From contig JACRLX010000022.1 in assembly GCA_016235165.1 (NCBI GenBank), forward strand, positions 186,001-250,000: 64,000 bases of DNA, in the 5' to 3' direction. Under the pieces are notes generated by a model, which saw only the letters and a program-made list of their open reading frames with translations, did no database searches and was not told the origin of the DNA. The translations under genes were made by a program, and so were the position numbers. Below are positions 1 to 8,636 of the stretch, piece by piece; within the stretch, counting starts at the first letter, position 1; each line of letters begins with the position of its first letter. Source of the stretch: Rhodocyclales bacterium (GTDB lineage: Bacteria; Pseudomonadota; Gammaproteobacteria; Burkholderiales; Rhodocyclaceae).

Positions 1-239
1 AACAGTTGCGCGAACTGCGCGAGGAACAGCGCCGTGCTTCCTACATCCAGATCGTGCTGATGATCCTGCTGAGCGGGTTTGCCGTCGCGGCGGTACTCAT
101 GTGGCGCGGGCGGGCCAAGGCCAGCCCGTCGCTTGACTTGGCGATCACCTACCGTTCGACTCCTGCCGTCCAGAAGGCGCCCGCCCGGAAGGACGACGAG
201 CTGCAATCCATCTTCGACGATTTGCTGCCGCCTAAATAG
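1..239 (+). CDS. 3' end of a membrane-anchored protein (partial)
   Basis: The reading frame is open from the first base and ends at TAG 237-239. A TTG at 6 could serve as a start, but the frame continues upstream of it, so this is most likely the C-terminal part of a longer protein. The visible part has a charged, helix-prone stretch (LRELREEQRR), one hydrophobic membrane segment (about IVLMILLSGFAVAAVLMW) and a short polar tail ending in LLPPK. I do not recognise a family. The stop codon overlaps a copy of the dispersed 25-bp repeat. Confidence 0.6.
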   Translation, partial: QLRELREEQRRASYIQIVLMILLSGFAVAAVLMWRGRAKASPSLDLAITYRSTPAVQKAPARKDDELQSIFDDLLPPK

Positions 240-262
240 TCGGCGCTGGCGGTACGGCGACT
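238..262 (+). repeat. Dispersed 25-bp repeat, copy 1
   Basis: Head AGTCGGCGCTGG, tail CGGTACGGCGACT. The ends are inverted repeats (AGTCG/CGACT, then CG/CG around a mismatch), so it can form an imperfect hairpin. It starts inside the stop codon of the preceding gene and lies 3' of both that gene and the convergent chemoreceptor gene. Confidence 0.7.
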
Positions 263-267
263 CGCCG

Positions 268-1461
268 CTATCCGGTCTGGGCTACCGGGTTTTTCGCGGT
301 GACATCGGCCATGTCCCGCAGGCGCTCGGAAACACGACGGGTCTCCATCTTCAGCGATTCGAGAACACCGGCGGCATTCGGCGTCGCGGCGTTGCGTTGC
401 AGCGTCTGCGCCAGCGTGCCCAGATGGCGCGAGACGTCGTCAATGGCCTCGGCGCGGCGGGCGGCGTGGCCGAGCAGTTGGGAGACGATGTCCTGGAACT
501 GCAAGGCGGTGACGGCGCGTTCCACCTGTTGTTCCACTTCGTCGGCGATCCCCGCCAACTGGCCGATGGCGACGCCACGCTGCTGGTTCTGGCGTTCCAT
601 GGTGGCGACGATATGCTCGACGCTCTTTTTCGATTCGAAGGCGAAGCCGAGGTCGTGGCTGGCCATGCGCTGGATGGCTTCCTCGGTCTGCTTTACCGTG
701 GCCTGCATGTTCTGTATCACCAGGTTGATCTGCTGGCTGAACTGGGTGGTACGGCCCGAAAGATCGCGTACTTCATCCGCCACCACGGCGAAGCCGCGTC
801 CGGCCTCGCCGGCGCGCGCCGCCTCGATCGCCGCGTTGAGCGCCAGCAGGTTGGTCTGTTTGGCGATGGCGCCGATTTCGGAGAGGATTGATTGCACATC
901 GCGGGTGCGGGCGACGATGTTGTCGGTCAGCTCGATCAGCTCGACGCCAAGCCTGCTGTTATTGACGATGCTGTCGACCACGCGCTGCATCACCAGGGAA
1001 GTGTCCTTGACGAAGTCATCGATCTGGCGCCGGCTTCTGCCGTCGTCAATGCCGGATGTCGCGTTCATGGTCACGCCGCGTTGGCGCCGCGTGTTCTCGT
1101 GCATGGTGGTGAAGCTGCCGGTGAGATTGCGGATCGCCTCGGCGAGCAGCCCTTGCACCTGCCCGAGTTCTCCGCGCAGGATGGTCGTCTGTCCCGAGAA
1201 CTGGCTCGAACACTCCTCGAGCAGGGCGTGAAACTCCTCCAGCAGCTTGCTCTCGTCGTTCCTGGCGGCGTTCAGTTGCGCCGCTTGTTCCGCCTGTCGG
1301 CGAACCGTCATCAGGGTCAGTATCAGCCAGCCGGCTCCGGCGGCGAGTAGCGGCCCCCACAGCGCCGTGCCGGCGGCCCGGTCGGATGTCGCCGTTGCCA
1401 CGATGCCCACCAGCACCAGCCAGGCGACGCCCAGCCAGGGTAGTTTTCTGAAATCGTTCAT
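268..1461 (-). CDS. Compact methyl-accepting chemotaxis protein
   Basis: Chemoreceptor of 397 aa that would signal through CheW/CheA at the inner membrane. Two hydrophobic segments (about residues 8-25 and 33-51) are separated by only a few residues, so there is essentially no periplasmic ligand domain. The cytoplasmic part is coiled coil with the conserved signalling tip at about 198-235 ([20 protein letters not shown], then [12 protein letters not shown]). The start at 1461 (MNDFRKLPW) is chosen over an upstream in-frame ATG at 1623 because AAGGA lies just upstream and the extra 54 residues look like leader noise. It is divergent from the STAS operon. The input signal cannot be read from sequence; it may sense a membrane or cytoplasmic state. 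Confidence 0.9.
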   Translation of the reverse strand: MNDFRKLPWLGVAWLVLVGIVATATSDRAAGTALWGPLLAAGAGWLILTLMTVRRQAEQAAQLNAARNDESKLLEEFHALLEECSSQFSGQTTILRGELGQVQGLLAEAIRNLTGSFTTMHENTRRQRGVTMNATSGIDDGRSRRQIDDFVKDTSLVMQRVVDSIVNNSRLGVELIELTDNIVARTRDVQSILSEIGAIAKQTNLLALNAAIEAARAGEAGRGFAVVADEVRDLSGRTTQFSQQINLVIQNMQATVKQTEEAIQRMASHDLGFAFESKKSVEHIVATMERQNQQRGVAIGQLAGIADEVEQQVERAVTALQFQDIVSQLLGHAARRAEAIDDVSRHLGTLAQTLQRNAATPNAAGVLESLKMETRRVSERLRDMADVTAKNPVAQTG

Positions 1462-1589
1462 TGCCTGTCCTTGCCCGGGGCTCCCCCGCCGGAATGGAAT
1501 CGGAATCGGGAAACTCGGTACCCGTGGCAGCAAATAGTGGCAAAGGGGCGAAAAATTGTTTATCCGTGAATTACGCGACAAACTGCGGA

Positions 1590-1601
1590 ATCTACGTAGA
1601 T
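1590..1601. promoter_or_regulatory. Perfect palindrome in divergent promoter region
   Basis: ATCTACGTAGAT is a perfect 12-bp palindrome in the 278-bp region (1462-1739) between the divergent chemoreceptor and STAS genes. It is a candidate operator. Nothing else clear is visible in that gap apart from an AT-richer stretch around 1548-1580. Confidence 0.3.
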
Positions 1602-1739
1602 CGCCGCCCAAACCGGCTTTCATGCGGCATTATTGCCATCGACGGCGGTTGTGCGGTGCCGGGTATTCCGCCCGCCGTTTCGGTTCGAGGCTGGCAACGC
1701 CGGTTTCGGCATGGGCAACAGGCGAGCAAGGGGGCCATC

Positions 1740-2045
1740 ATGCAAATTGCGACCAAAGCCGAAGGGCAGCGGGCCATCATACGGCTCACCGGCCGCTTCG
1801 AATTCAGCGCGCACAAGGAATTCCGCGATGCCGTCGAGCGCGTCATGCAGCTTGAGGGGATCGCCGACCTGGTGATCGACCTGATGGACGTCGAGTATGT
1901 CGACAGCTCGGCGCTGGGCATGCTGTTGATGGTGCGCGAGCGCACCAACAGCGCCAAGCTGGGCCTGACCCTGGCCAATCCGCGCGGCATGGTGCGGCAG
2001 GCGCTCGACATCGCCCATTTCGAAAAGCTGTTTGTCATTTCCTGA
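1740..2045 (+). CDS. STAS-domain anti-sigma-factor antagonist
   Basis: A 101-aa single STAS domain of the SpoIIAA/RsbV type. The conserved loop DSSALG is at residues 55-60 and carries the serine that is normally phosphorylated by a partner kinase. Start at ATG 1740 (MQIATKAEG). It is followed after 17 bp by a gene joining a receiver, a PP2C phosphatase and an ATPase-like domain, so the two probably form a partner-switching module in which the phosphatase reactivates this protein. The regulated sigma factor or other target is not encoded nearby. Relatives in Pseudomonas and other proteobacteria control motility, biofilm or stress; which applies here is unknown. Confidence 0.85.
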   Translation: MQIATKAEGQRAIIRLTGRFEFSAHKEFRDAVERVMQLEGIADLVIDLMDVEYVDSSALGMLLMVRERTNSAKLGLTLANPRGMVRQALDIAHFEKLFVIS

Positions 2046-2062
2046 GCCTTGCGGGGCGCGGC

Positions 2063-3778
2063 ATGGATATGGCCACCTCGGCGCTGGACGCCGGCGGCAA
2101 AGGCATCCGCATCCTGGTCGCCGACGATCAGCGTGTCAATCAGCTGATCCTCGAAGCCTACCTGCGCAAGGAGGGTCATACGGTTCTGGTCGCCAACAAC
2201 GGCGTCGAGGCCGTCGAAATACATCGTACCGGGCATCCCGACCTGGTGCTGATGGACATCATGATGCCGGAGATGGATGGCCTCGAAGCCGCCCGCCGCA
2301 TCCTTGCCGAGTGCGGCGAGATTCGCACCCCCTTGCTGTTCCTTACCGCGATCAACGACCAGCAGACCATGATCGAGGGCCTGGGCCTGGCGGACGACTT
2401 CATCGCCAAGCCGATCGACCTGGCGATTCTGCGCGCCAAGTTGCGCGCCTTCATTCGCCTGGTGCAAAGCCAGCGCCTGCTGCGCGAACAGCAGCAGCGC
2501 ATCGAGCGACTCAACGACGACATGCGGCGCGAAAGCGAGGTGGCCGCCCACGTCATGGAACGGGTCCTGGCGCATACCGAAATGCCCGATCCGGACTACC
2601 TGATGTACCGGGTTCAGCCCTCGGCGATGTTTTCCGGCGACATGGTGCTGGCGCGACGCACGCCGGGCGGACGCCTGCATCTCTTGCTGGCGGATGCCGT
2701 GGGCCACGGCCTGCCGGCGGCGATCAACATCCTGCCCCTGTTCTTTCCCTTCGACGGCATGGCGCGCAAGGGCTGCTCGCTGGCGACGGTGGCACGCGAG
2801 CTGAACCGGAGGGTGCGCGACCTGCTGCCGGTGGACCGCTTCGTTGCCGCCACCCTGGTCAGCATAGATTTCGCCAGCAACAGCTTCGAGATCTGGAATG
2901 GCGGCAATCCGCCGGCGCTGGTACTCGCCGATGATGGCAGCGTGGTCGAGCGCATCGACTCGATGCAACTGGCGCTGGGCCTCAATGCCGACAATCCCGC
3001 CGCGTTCGAGCCGCGCCATGTCCGCTGCGGATCGCGCCAGCAGTTGCTGCTGTGTTCGGATGGCATCTGGGATAACCCGGCCTTTTCCGCCGCTGGCGAT
3101 GCCGCCGCGGCGATTGCCGCCCTGATGGTGTCGACCGAGACCAGGCAACGGATCGATGCCTTGTTCGACGCCGCGATCGATGCCGGTCAGACCGACGATC
3201 TTTCCGCCGTGCTGGTCACCGCCAAGGCGCTGCCGGCGCGTACGGTCATGCCCGACCCGCGGCCGGCCCAGTCCATCGGCGCCCGCATTTCACTGCAATT
3301 GGGGCCCGAAGCCCTGCGCCGTACCGATGCCGTGGCCTCGGTACTGGACATGGCGGGTTCGCTGGGTCTGGTCGACAGCTTTCCCGCGTTGTCGAGCGTG
3401 CTTCCCGAGCTGTTCGCCAATGCCCTCGATCATGGGGTGTTGCGGCTCGACGGAGGCGACAAGTACCGTAGCACCGAGGGCTACCAAGCCTTCTGTTCCG
3501 CGCGGCAGGAGCGTCTGGACGCGCTTGGCGAGGGTTTCGTCATGATCGAAATCGAGCCGGATTACCTGGGCGAGAGCCGTGTTTTGCGCGTCAATGTGGC
3601 CGACAGCGGCATGGGCTTCGACTGGCAGGCCGAGGATGCGGCTGGGGCCCGATCGCCCGGAGACGAGCGAGGTTTGCAACGCGTGCGCGCCATGGTGGCC
3701 AACCTCAGCTTCAACGGCCAGGGCAGCGAGGTCGTCGTGCTGATATCGGCGCGTGGGGACGACGAGGCGAGGTCATGA
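2063..3778 (+). CDS. Receiver-PP2C (SpoIIE/RsbU-type) phosphatase with C-terminal HATPase-like domain
   Basis: A 571-aa cytoplasmic protein. Residues 15-130 are a response-regulator receiver (DD at 21-22, phosphorylatable D65 in LVLMDIMMPE, K116 in IAKP). A short coiled linker follows. The SpoIIE-type PP2C phosphatase has metal-binding motifs SGDMVLA, LLLADAVGHG and LLLCSDGIWD. The C-terminus is a GHKL ATPase-like module (LPELFANALDHG, VADSGMGFDW, ERGLQRVRAMV). Phosphatase and putative kinase activities on the same chain suggest both arms of a partner switch acting on the upstream STAS protein. It overlaps the next gene by 4 bp. Confidence 0.9.
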   Translation: MDMATSALDAGGKGIRILVADDQRVNQLILEAYLRKEGHTVLVANNGVEAVEIHRTGHPDLVLMDIMMPEMDGLEAARRILAECGEIRTPLLFLTAINDQQTMIEGLGLADDFIAKPIDLAILRAKLRAFIRLVQSQRLLREQQQRIERLNDDMRRESEVAAHVMERVLAHTEMPDPDYLMYRVQPSAMFSGDMVLARRTPGGRLHLLLADAVGHGLPAAINILPLFFPFDGMARKGCSLATVARELNRRVRDLLPVDRFVAATLVSIDFASNSFEIWNGGNPPALVLADDGSVVERIDSMQLALGLNADNPAAFEPRHVRCGSRQQLLLCSDGIWDNPAFSAAGDAAAAIAALMVSTETRQRIDALFDAAIDAGQTDDLSAVLVTAKALPARTVMPDPRPAQSIGARISLQLGPEALRRTDAVASVLDMAGSLGLVDSFPALSSVLPELFANALDHGVLRLDGGDKYRSTEGYQAFCSARQERLDALGEGFVMIEIEPDYLGESRVLRVNVADSGMGFDWQAEDAAGARSPGDERGLQRVRAMVANLSFNGQGSEVVVLISARGDDEARS

Positions 3779-4677
3779 CGGAGCGCGTGCTGGTGGTGGA
3801 CGACGACGAATTCGTCCGCGTGCTGATGGAGGAGGTGCTCGGCCAGTGCGGTTACGCGGTCAGCTGTGCCGAAGATGGCCAGGCCGCCTGGGAGATGATC
3901 GAGCGCGATCCGGCGAGCCACGATCTGGTGCTGCTGGACAAGCAGATGCCACGACTGGATGGCCTTTCCCTGTTGCGCCGGATTCGCGGCGACGGCCGCT
4001 TTGTCGACCTGCCGGTGATCATGCTGACTGCCGACAACAGCCCGGAGGATGTCAGCGAAGGGCTGGCGGCCGGTGCCCACTACTACCTGACCAAGCCGTC
4101 CAGCGAGGATGTGCTGAAAGTGGTGATCAAGAGCGCGTTGGCCGAGTCGCGGCAAAAGCGCGAACTGCGCGCCCTCGCCGGGCGCCATGCGGGCAGCCTG
4201 GGGCTGCTGTGTCGCGCCGAGTTCCGCTGCCGCACCCTGGCCGAGGCGAGGGACCTGGCGCTGTTGCTGGCCGACGCCAGCATGGACCCGGCGCGCACGG
4301 TGGTCGGCTACTCGGAACTGCTGATCAATGCCGTCGAACATGGCAACCTCGGCATCAGCTATGCCGACAAGAGCCGGCTTTTGGGCGAGGGGTGCTGGAT
4401 CGAGGAGGTCGAGCAGCGCCTGCGCAGTCCGGAATATGCCGATCGCGTGGTTACGGTGATGCTGGAAAAGGCTGACGGCAGCAGCCGGGTCACCATCGTC
4501 GACCAGGGACCGGGTTTCGACTGGCGGTCCTATCTCGAATTCAGCCCCGAGCGGGTATTCGATCTGCATGGCCGCGGCATCGCCATGTCGAAGTCGGTCA
4601 GCTTCGACAGCCTGGAATACCTGGGCCGGGGCAACGCGGTGGTGGCCACCGTGCGCCTGCCCGACGACAAGGGCTAG
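3775..4677 (+). CDS. Response regulator with C-terminal HATPase-like domain
   Basis: A 300-aa protein. The N-terminal receiver has DDDE at 9-12, D55 in LVLLDKQMP and K107 in LTKP. The C-terminal half contains a degenerate GHKL ATPase fold with the N-box (SELLINAVEHGN), G1 box (VDQGPGFDW) and G2 box (LHGRGIAMSKS), resembling anti-sigma kinases of the RsbW/SpoIIAB type. The ATGA overlap with the preceding gene implies translational coupling. Likely partners are the STAS protein and the PP2C protein; the cognate sensor kinase is not in the window. It is convergent with the hemerythrin gene, only 6 bp away. Confidence 0.85.
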   Translation: MTERVLVVDDDEFVRVLMEEVLGQCGYAVSCAEDGQAAWEMIERDPASHDLVLLDKQMPRLDGLSLLRRIRGDGRFVDLPVIMLTADNSPEDVSEGLAAGAHYYLTKPSSEDVLKVVIKSALAESRQKRELRALAGRHAGSLGLLCRAEFRCRTLAEARDLALLLADASMDPARTVVGYSELLINAVEHGNLGISYADKSRLLGEGCWIEEVEQRLRSPEYADRVVTVMLEKADGSSRVTIVDQGPGFDWRSYLEFSPERVFDLHGRGIAMSKSVSFDSLEYLGRGNAVVATVRLPDDKG

Positions 4678-4683
4678 CCGGCG

Positions 4684-5256
4684 TCAGCGAGCGGTGCCCA
4701 GCCCGTAGGGCGCGGGCGTCATGCTGACGATGCAGCCGAACAGGACTTCGAACTCACCCTGGGCGCCCGCGCAGGGGTCGAAGTTGGCGGCAAAGGCCGC
4801 GTCGATCGCCGTCCAGTCATCCGCCGTCAGGTTCTTGCGCGCCAGCGGCAGCAATTCGCCCTCTTCCATGTTGAGATGCTTCCAACTGAAGGCCAGGTAC
4901 TCCAGCACCGTGGCCTCGAAGTTGGCAAAGGCCTTGTCGCCCATGGCCTGGTAATGCACCAGTGCCTGTAGCAGGCCGACCGTCATCCGGTAGCCCTCGG
5001 CGTGCTGGGCTTCCAGCGCATCGATCAGGCCGGCGGCGGCTGTCGAGCGTGCCCTCAGGGCGGGGAACAGGTGATCGTCTTCCTTGGGGTGATGGACCTT
5101 GTCCGGCACCTGGGTGATGTAGTCGACCATCGAACTGAGCAGGCGAAAGTCGGGTTGCAGGCGGCCGGCGCCGATTTCGCCGACGACGAAGCGCAGGGCT
5201 TGCAGCACCGATGCCAGGGCACGGTGTTCGCTGTGAATGATGTCGATCGATTTCAT
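4684..5256 (-). CDS. Hemerythrin-domain protein
   Basis: A 190-aa four-helix hemerythrin/HHE-type protein. Candidate di-iron ligands are visible in order: HSEHR (residues 9-13), HHPKEDDHLF, EAQHAEGY and WKHLNMEEGELLPLA. Such proteins bind oxygen or act as iron or oxygen sensors. It is the last gene of the minus-strand run that contains the liv and gentisate genes, 10 bp after livF. A role in supplying or sensing oxygen for the oxygen-dependent ring cleavage upstream is possible but inferred only from position. Confidence 0.85.
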   Translation of the reverse strand: MKSIDIIHSEHRALASVLQALRFVVGEIGAGRLQPDFRLLSSMVDYITQVPDKVHHPKEDDHLFPALRARSTAAAGLIDALEAQHAEGYRMTVGLLQALVHYQAMGDKAFANFEATVLEYLAFSWKHLNMEEGELLPLARKNLTADDWTAIDAAFAANFDPCAGAQGEFEVLFGCIVSMTPAPYGLGTAR

Positions 5257-5266
5257 GGGTAGTCCT

Positions 5267-5974
5267 TCAATGGGTGCCGACGCCCAGCCACTTGTCGAGC
5301 TGGCTGCGGTCGTCGCGCAGGCTGTCGCTGTCGCCGCCGTAGACCACGCGGCCGCGTTCCAGTACCAGCGCCTGGCGGGTCAGCGGCAGGATCTGGTGTG
5401 CATGCTGCTCGACCAGGATGATGGCCATGTCGCCGGCGGCAACCATGCGGCCGATGATGCGCAGCAGGTCCTGCACGATCAGCGGTGCCAGGCCTTCCAG
5501 CGGCTCGTCGAGCAGCAGCAGCTTGGGGTTGAGCATCAGGGCGCGGGCCAGCGCCAGCATCTGCTGTTCGCCGCCAGAGAGCTGGTTGCCCATGTTGCCC
5601 TTGCGCTCCGCCAGCCGCGGGAACATTTCGTAGGTGCGCTCCAGGTTCCACGACCCGGAACGCGCCACGACGGTGAGGTTTTCCTCCACGGTCAGCGACG
5701 GGAAGATGTCGCGTTCCTGAGGTACCCAGCCGAGGCCGAGGCCCGCCCGCCGGTGGCTGGTGACCACCGCCAGGTCGCGGCCGTCGAAGCTCATGCGGCC
5801 GGACTTCAATTGCGTCGCCCCCATCAGCGTGGCCAGCAGCGTGGTCTTGCCCATGCCGTTGCGGCCGAGCAGGGCCAGGCTGCCGCCGACCTCCAGGGAA
5901 AACGAGATGTCCTCCAGCACCACGGCATCGCCGTAGCCGGCCCAGACGCTTTCGAGTGCGAGCAGTTCAGCCAT
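5267..5974 (-). CDS. livF: Branched-chain-type ABC transporter ATPase LivF (system 1)
   Basis: ABC ATPase of 235 aa. Walker A is LLGRNGMGKTTLL, the signature is LSGGEQQMLALARAL and Walker B is LLLLDEPLEGL. Start at ATG 5974 (MAELLALESVWAGYG); it overlaps the end of livG by 8 bp. It is part of the five-gene order livK-H-M-G-F read on the minus strand directly downstream of the gentisate pathway genes. Liv-type systems next to aromatic degradation genes often import aromatic acids rather than leucine, so 3-hydroxybenzoate or gentisate is the likely substrate (inference). Confidence 0.92.
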   Translation of the reverse strand: MAELLALESVWAGYGDAVVLEDISFSLEVGGSLALLGRNGMGKTTLLATLMGATQLKSGRMSFDGRDLAVVTSHRRAGLGLGWVPQERDIFPSLTVEENLTVVARSGSWNLERTYEMFPRLAERKGNMGNQLSGGEQQMLALARALMLNPKLLLLDEPLEGLAPLIVQDLLRIIGRMVAAGDMAIILVEQHAHQILPLTRQALVLERGRVVYGGDSDSLRDDRSQLDKWLGVGTH

Positions 5975-6719
5975 CGAAGGCCTCCCCCAGATAGACTTCC
6001 TTGACGCGCTTGTCCCTGGCGATCGCCTCCGGCGTGTCCTCCACCACCAGGCCGCCATTGACCAGCACCGAGATGCGATCGGCGAAGCGGAACACCAGGT
6101 CCATGTCGTGCTCGATCAGCAGGATGGTGACCTCGCGCGGCAGTTGCGCGATGGTCTCGAACAACTCGCGGCTTTCGCCGGTGGGCACGCCGGCTGCCGG
6201 CTCGTCGAGCAGCAGCACCGAGGGCTTCGCCGCCAGCGCCAGCGCAATCTCGATCAGGCGCTGTTTGCCGTAGGCCAGGCTGCGGGTCTCGCTATGGGCG
6301 ACGTCGAGCAGGCGCAGTTGCGCCAGCAGGCAGGCGGCTTCGTCGATCGCCTCGCCGTGGCTGCCGACCGGATGCCACCAGCGCGCGCCAAGCTCGCGCC
6401 GCTCGCAGACCGCCAGCATGACCGATTCCAGCACCGTCATCCTGGCAAACAGCCGGTTGATCTGGAAGGTGCGCGCCAGGCCGCGTTTGACGCGGCGATG
6501 CTGGGACAGGCGGGTGACGGCCTCGCCCTTGAGGACCACCTCTCCGGAACTCGGTTCGAGGAAGCCGGTGAGCAGGTTGATCAAGGTCGTCTTGCCGGCG
6601 CCGTTCGGTCCGATCAGCGCATGGCGAGCGCCGCCTTCCACCTTGAGCGAGACGTCATTGGTGGCGACGAAGCCGCCGAAGCGCTTGACCAGATTTCGGG
6701 TTTCCAGTGCAATCGTCAT
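5967..6719 (-). CDS. livG: Branched-chain-type ABC transporter ATPase LivG (system 1)
   Basis: ABC ATPase of 250 aa. Walker A is LIGPNGAGKTTLI, the signature region is LAYGKQRLIEIALALA (LAYGKQ in place of LSGGQ, usual for LivG) and Walker B is VLLLDEPAAGV. It ends in VKEVYLGE, as usual for the family. It overlaps livM by 4 bp and livF by 8 bp, so the three are translationally coupled. It would pair with LivF as the cytoplasmic motor of the importer. Confidence 0.92.
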   Translation of the reverse strand: MTIALETRNLVKRFGGFVATNDVSLKVEGGARHALIGPNGAGKTTLINLLTGFLEPSSGEVVLKGEAVTRLSQHRRVKRGLARTFQINRLFARMTVLESVMLAVCERRELGARWWHPVGSHGEAIDEAACLLAQLRLLDVAHSETRSLAYGKQRLIEIALALAAKPSVLLLDEPAAGVPTGESRELFETIAQLPREVTILLIEHDMDLVFRFADRISVLVNGGLVVEDTPEAIARDKRVKEVYLGEAFDG

Positions 6720-7711
6720 TTCGCCGCTCCCGGCAGGCGACGCGCGAGGGCGCGCAGGCCGCCCATCACGCCATCGCGGGCGAACAGCACCACCAGCACC
6801 AGCAGGGCACCGAGCCAGAATTGCCAGTACTGCGGGTTGATCCCGGACAGCAGGTGGTGCGCGGTCATGAACACCACGGTGCCGATCAGGGCGCCGTAGA
6901 GCGAACCGGTGCCGCCCAGCACCAGGATCAGCAGCAGTTCGGCCGAGCGCGGAAAGGACAGGACGTCGATCGAGACGAACTGCGTGGTCTGGGTCAGCAG
7001 CGCGCCGGCGATGCCGGCATAGGCCGCGCCGACCGTGTAGATGCCCACCAGACGTGCATTTACCGGCGTGCCGAGTGCCGGCATGCGCGCCATGTTGAGG
7101 TGGATGCCGCGCAGGCCGAGGCCGAAGGGCGAATGCACGATGCGCCGCGCCAGCCAGAACAGTACGAACAGCACCAGCGTGGCGTAGATGAAGGCGGTCT
7201 TGCCATAGAGGTCGAAGGCGAACTGGCCGAGGATGGGCTTCATTTCGATGCCCTGCAGTCCGTCAACGCCGCCCGTGATGCTGGTCAGCTTGTTGGCCAG
7301 TTCGAACAGCATCAGCGCCACGCCTAGCGTTACCATCAGCCGCGTCAGGTCGCTGCCGCGCAGCACCAGGAAGCTGGTGACGAAGCCGGCCAGCGCCGCG
7401 ATCACGGCGGCGCCGGCGAGGCCCGCCAGCGGCTCGTTCCAGCCGTGGGTTGCCATCAGCCCGGCGGTATAAGCGCCCATGCCGAAGAAGGCAGCGTGGC
7501 CCAGCGAAACGATGCCGGCATAGCCGAGGATCAGGTCGAGCGAGAGCGCGAACAGGGCGGTGATGGCGATCTGCGAGAGCAGGGCCAACTGGTCGCCGAA
7601 GGCGAAGTAGGCGGCCGCCGGCAGCAACCAGAAGGCATACTCGGCGTGCTGCCAGCGTGCTTGCCGCTGCAGGGGGGCGGGGTCGAAGCCAGCGAGTGTC
7701 GTGGTTGTCAT
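6716..7711 (-). CDS. livM: Branched-chain-type ABC permease LivM (system 1)
   Basis: Inner-membrane permease of 331 aa, with hydrophobic segments along its whole length and the LivM-type signature around LDLILGYAGIVSLGHAAFFG and FSFPRSAE/LLILVLGGTGSLYG. It lies 6 bp after livH and overlaps livG by 4 bp. The N-terminus carries a hydrophilic extension (about 25 residues) before the first membrane segment, common in LivM. It forms the translocation pore with LivH. Confidence 0.9.
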   Translation of the reverse strand: MTTTTLAGFDPAPLQRQARWQHAEYAFWLLPAAAYFAFGDQLALLSQIAITALFALSLDLILGYAGIVSLGHAAFFGMGAYTAGLMATHGWNEPLAGLAGAAVIAALAGFVTSFLVLRGSDLTRLMVTLGVALMLFELANKLTSITGGVDGLQGIEMKPILGQFAFDLYGKTAFIYATLVLFVLFWLARRIVHSPFGLGLRGIHLNMARMPALGTPVNARLVGIYTVGAAYAGIAGALLTQTTQFVSIDVLSFPRSAELLLILVLGGTGSLYGALIGTVVFMTAHHLLSGINPQYWQFWLGALLVLVVLFARDGVMGGLRALARRLPGAAK

Positions 7712-7717
7712 GGCATC

Positions 7718-8575
7718 CTATTTCGCGGCAGTGCGGCCGAACAGGCCTTGCGGACGGAAGATCAGCGTCACCACCATCACCGCGTAGATGACGAAGGCGC
7801 CGACCTGGGGGATGTAGTACTTGCCGGCCACGTCGCAGATGCCGATGATCAGCGAGGCGTAGAGCGAGCCCTTGATGTTGCCGCTGCCGCCGACGGCGAC
7901 GACGATCAGGAAGTACACGATGTACTTGACCGGGAACTCCGGGTCGAGGCCCAGCATCTCGACGCCCAGCGCGCCGCCCAAGCCGGCCAGCGCCGAGCCC
8001 AGCGCAAAGGTGAGCACGAACACGCGGTCGACGTCGATGCCGAGGCCGCGCGCGGTGCGCGGGTTGTCTACCGCGGCACGCAGCTGGGCGCCGAAGCGGG
8101 TGCCGGCGATCATCCATTGCAGGCCGACGGCGATGGCGAGGCCGATCACGATCAGGAACAGGCGGTAGACGCCGACATCGAGGCCGGGCAGGTTGAACTG
8201 GCCGGAGAGCATGGCGGGCAGTTGCAGCGGCTGTTGCTGGGCGCCGAAGAAGTAGTGCGCGATCGAAATCGACATGAACACCAGGCCAATCGAGAACAGC
8301 ACCTGGTCGAGGTCGGAGGCGCCGTAGAGGCGGCGGTACAGCGTGCGCTCGAGGGCCACCCCGACCAGCGCCGAGACGATCGCCACGATGGGCAGCGCGG
8401 CGAGAAAGGGCACGCCGAGGCGGTTGAGCAGCACCACGCAGACGTAGCCACCGAGCATGGCAAAGGAGCCGTGGGCCAGATTGACGAAGTTCATCAGGCC
8501 CAGCGTCACCGAGAGGCCGACGCTGATCAGGAACAGCAGCAAGCCGGAGGCGATGCCATCGAAGATGACAGTCAT
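7718..8575 (-). CDS. livH: Branched-chain-type ABC permease LivH (system 1)
   Basis: Inner-membrane permease of 285 aa, hydrophobic throughout, with the LivH-type N-terminus (FDGIASGLLLFLISVGLSVT, then LGLMNFVNLAHGSFAMLGGY) and the C-terminal IFRPQGLFGR. The preceding RBS (AGGAGAA) is clear. It sits 61 bp downstream of the binding-protein gene livK in the gentisate operon. Confidence 0.92.
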   Translation of the reverse strand: MTVIFDGIASGLLLFLISVGLSVTLGLMNFVNLAHGSFAMLGGYVCVVLLNRLGVPFLAALPIVAIVSALVGVALERTLYRRLYGASDLDQVLFSIGLVFMSISIAHYFFGAQQQPLQLPAMLSGQFNLPGLDVGVYRLFLIVIGLAIAVGLQWMIAGTRFGAQLRAAVDNPRTARGLGIDVDRVFVLTFALGSALAGLGGALGVEMLGLDPEFPVKYIVYFLIVVAVGGSGNIKGSLYASLIIGICDVAGKYYIPQVGAFVIYAVMVVTLIFRPQGLFGRTAAK

Positions 8576-8636
8576 GGGGTTCTCCTGGGGGAAAGCGCGG
8601 CCGGGATCTTGGCGCCCCGGCCGCGGGCGGGGGCGC

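Noticed and set aside
1592-3148. Long open frame (518 codons) on the minus strand opposite the STAS and phosphatase genes
   Set aside because: It is antisense to well-recognised genes, has no family motifs and reflects high-GC codon bias.
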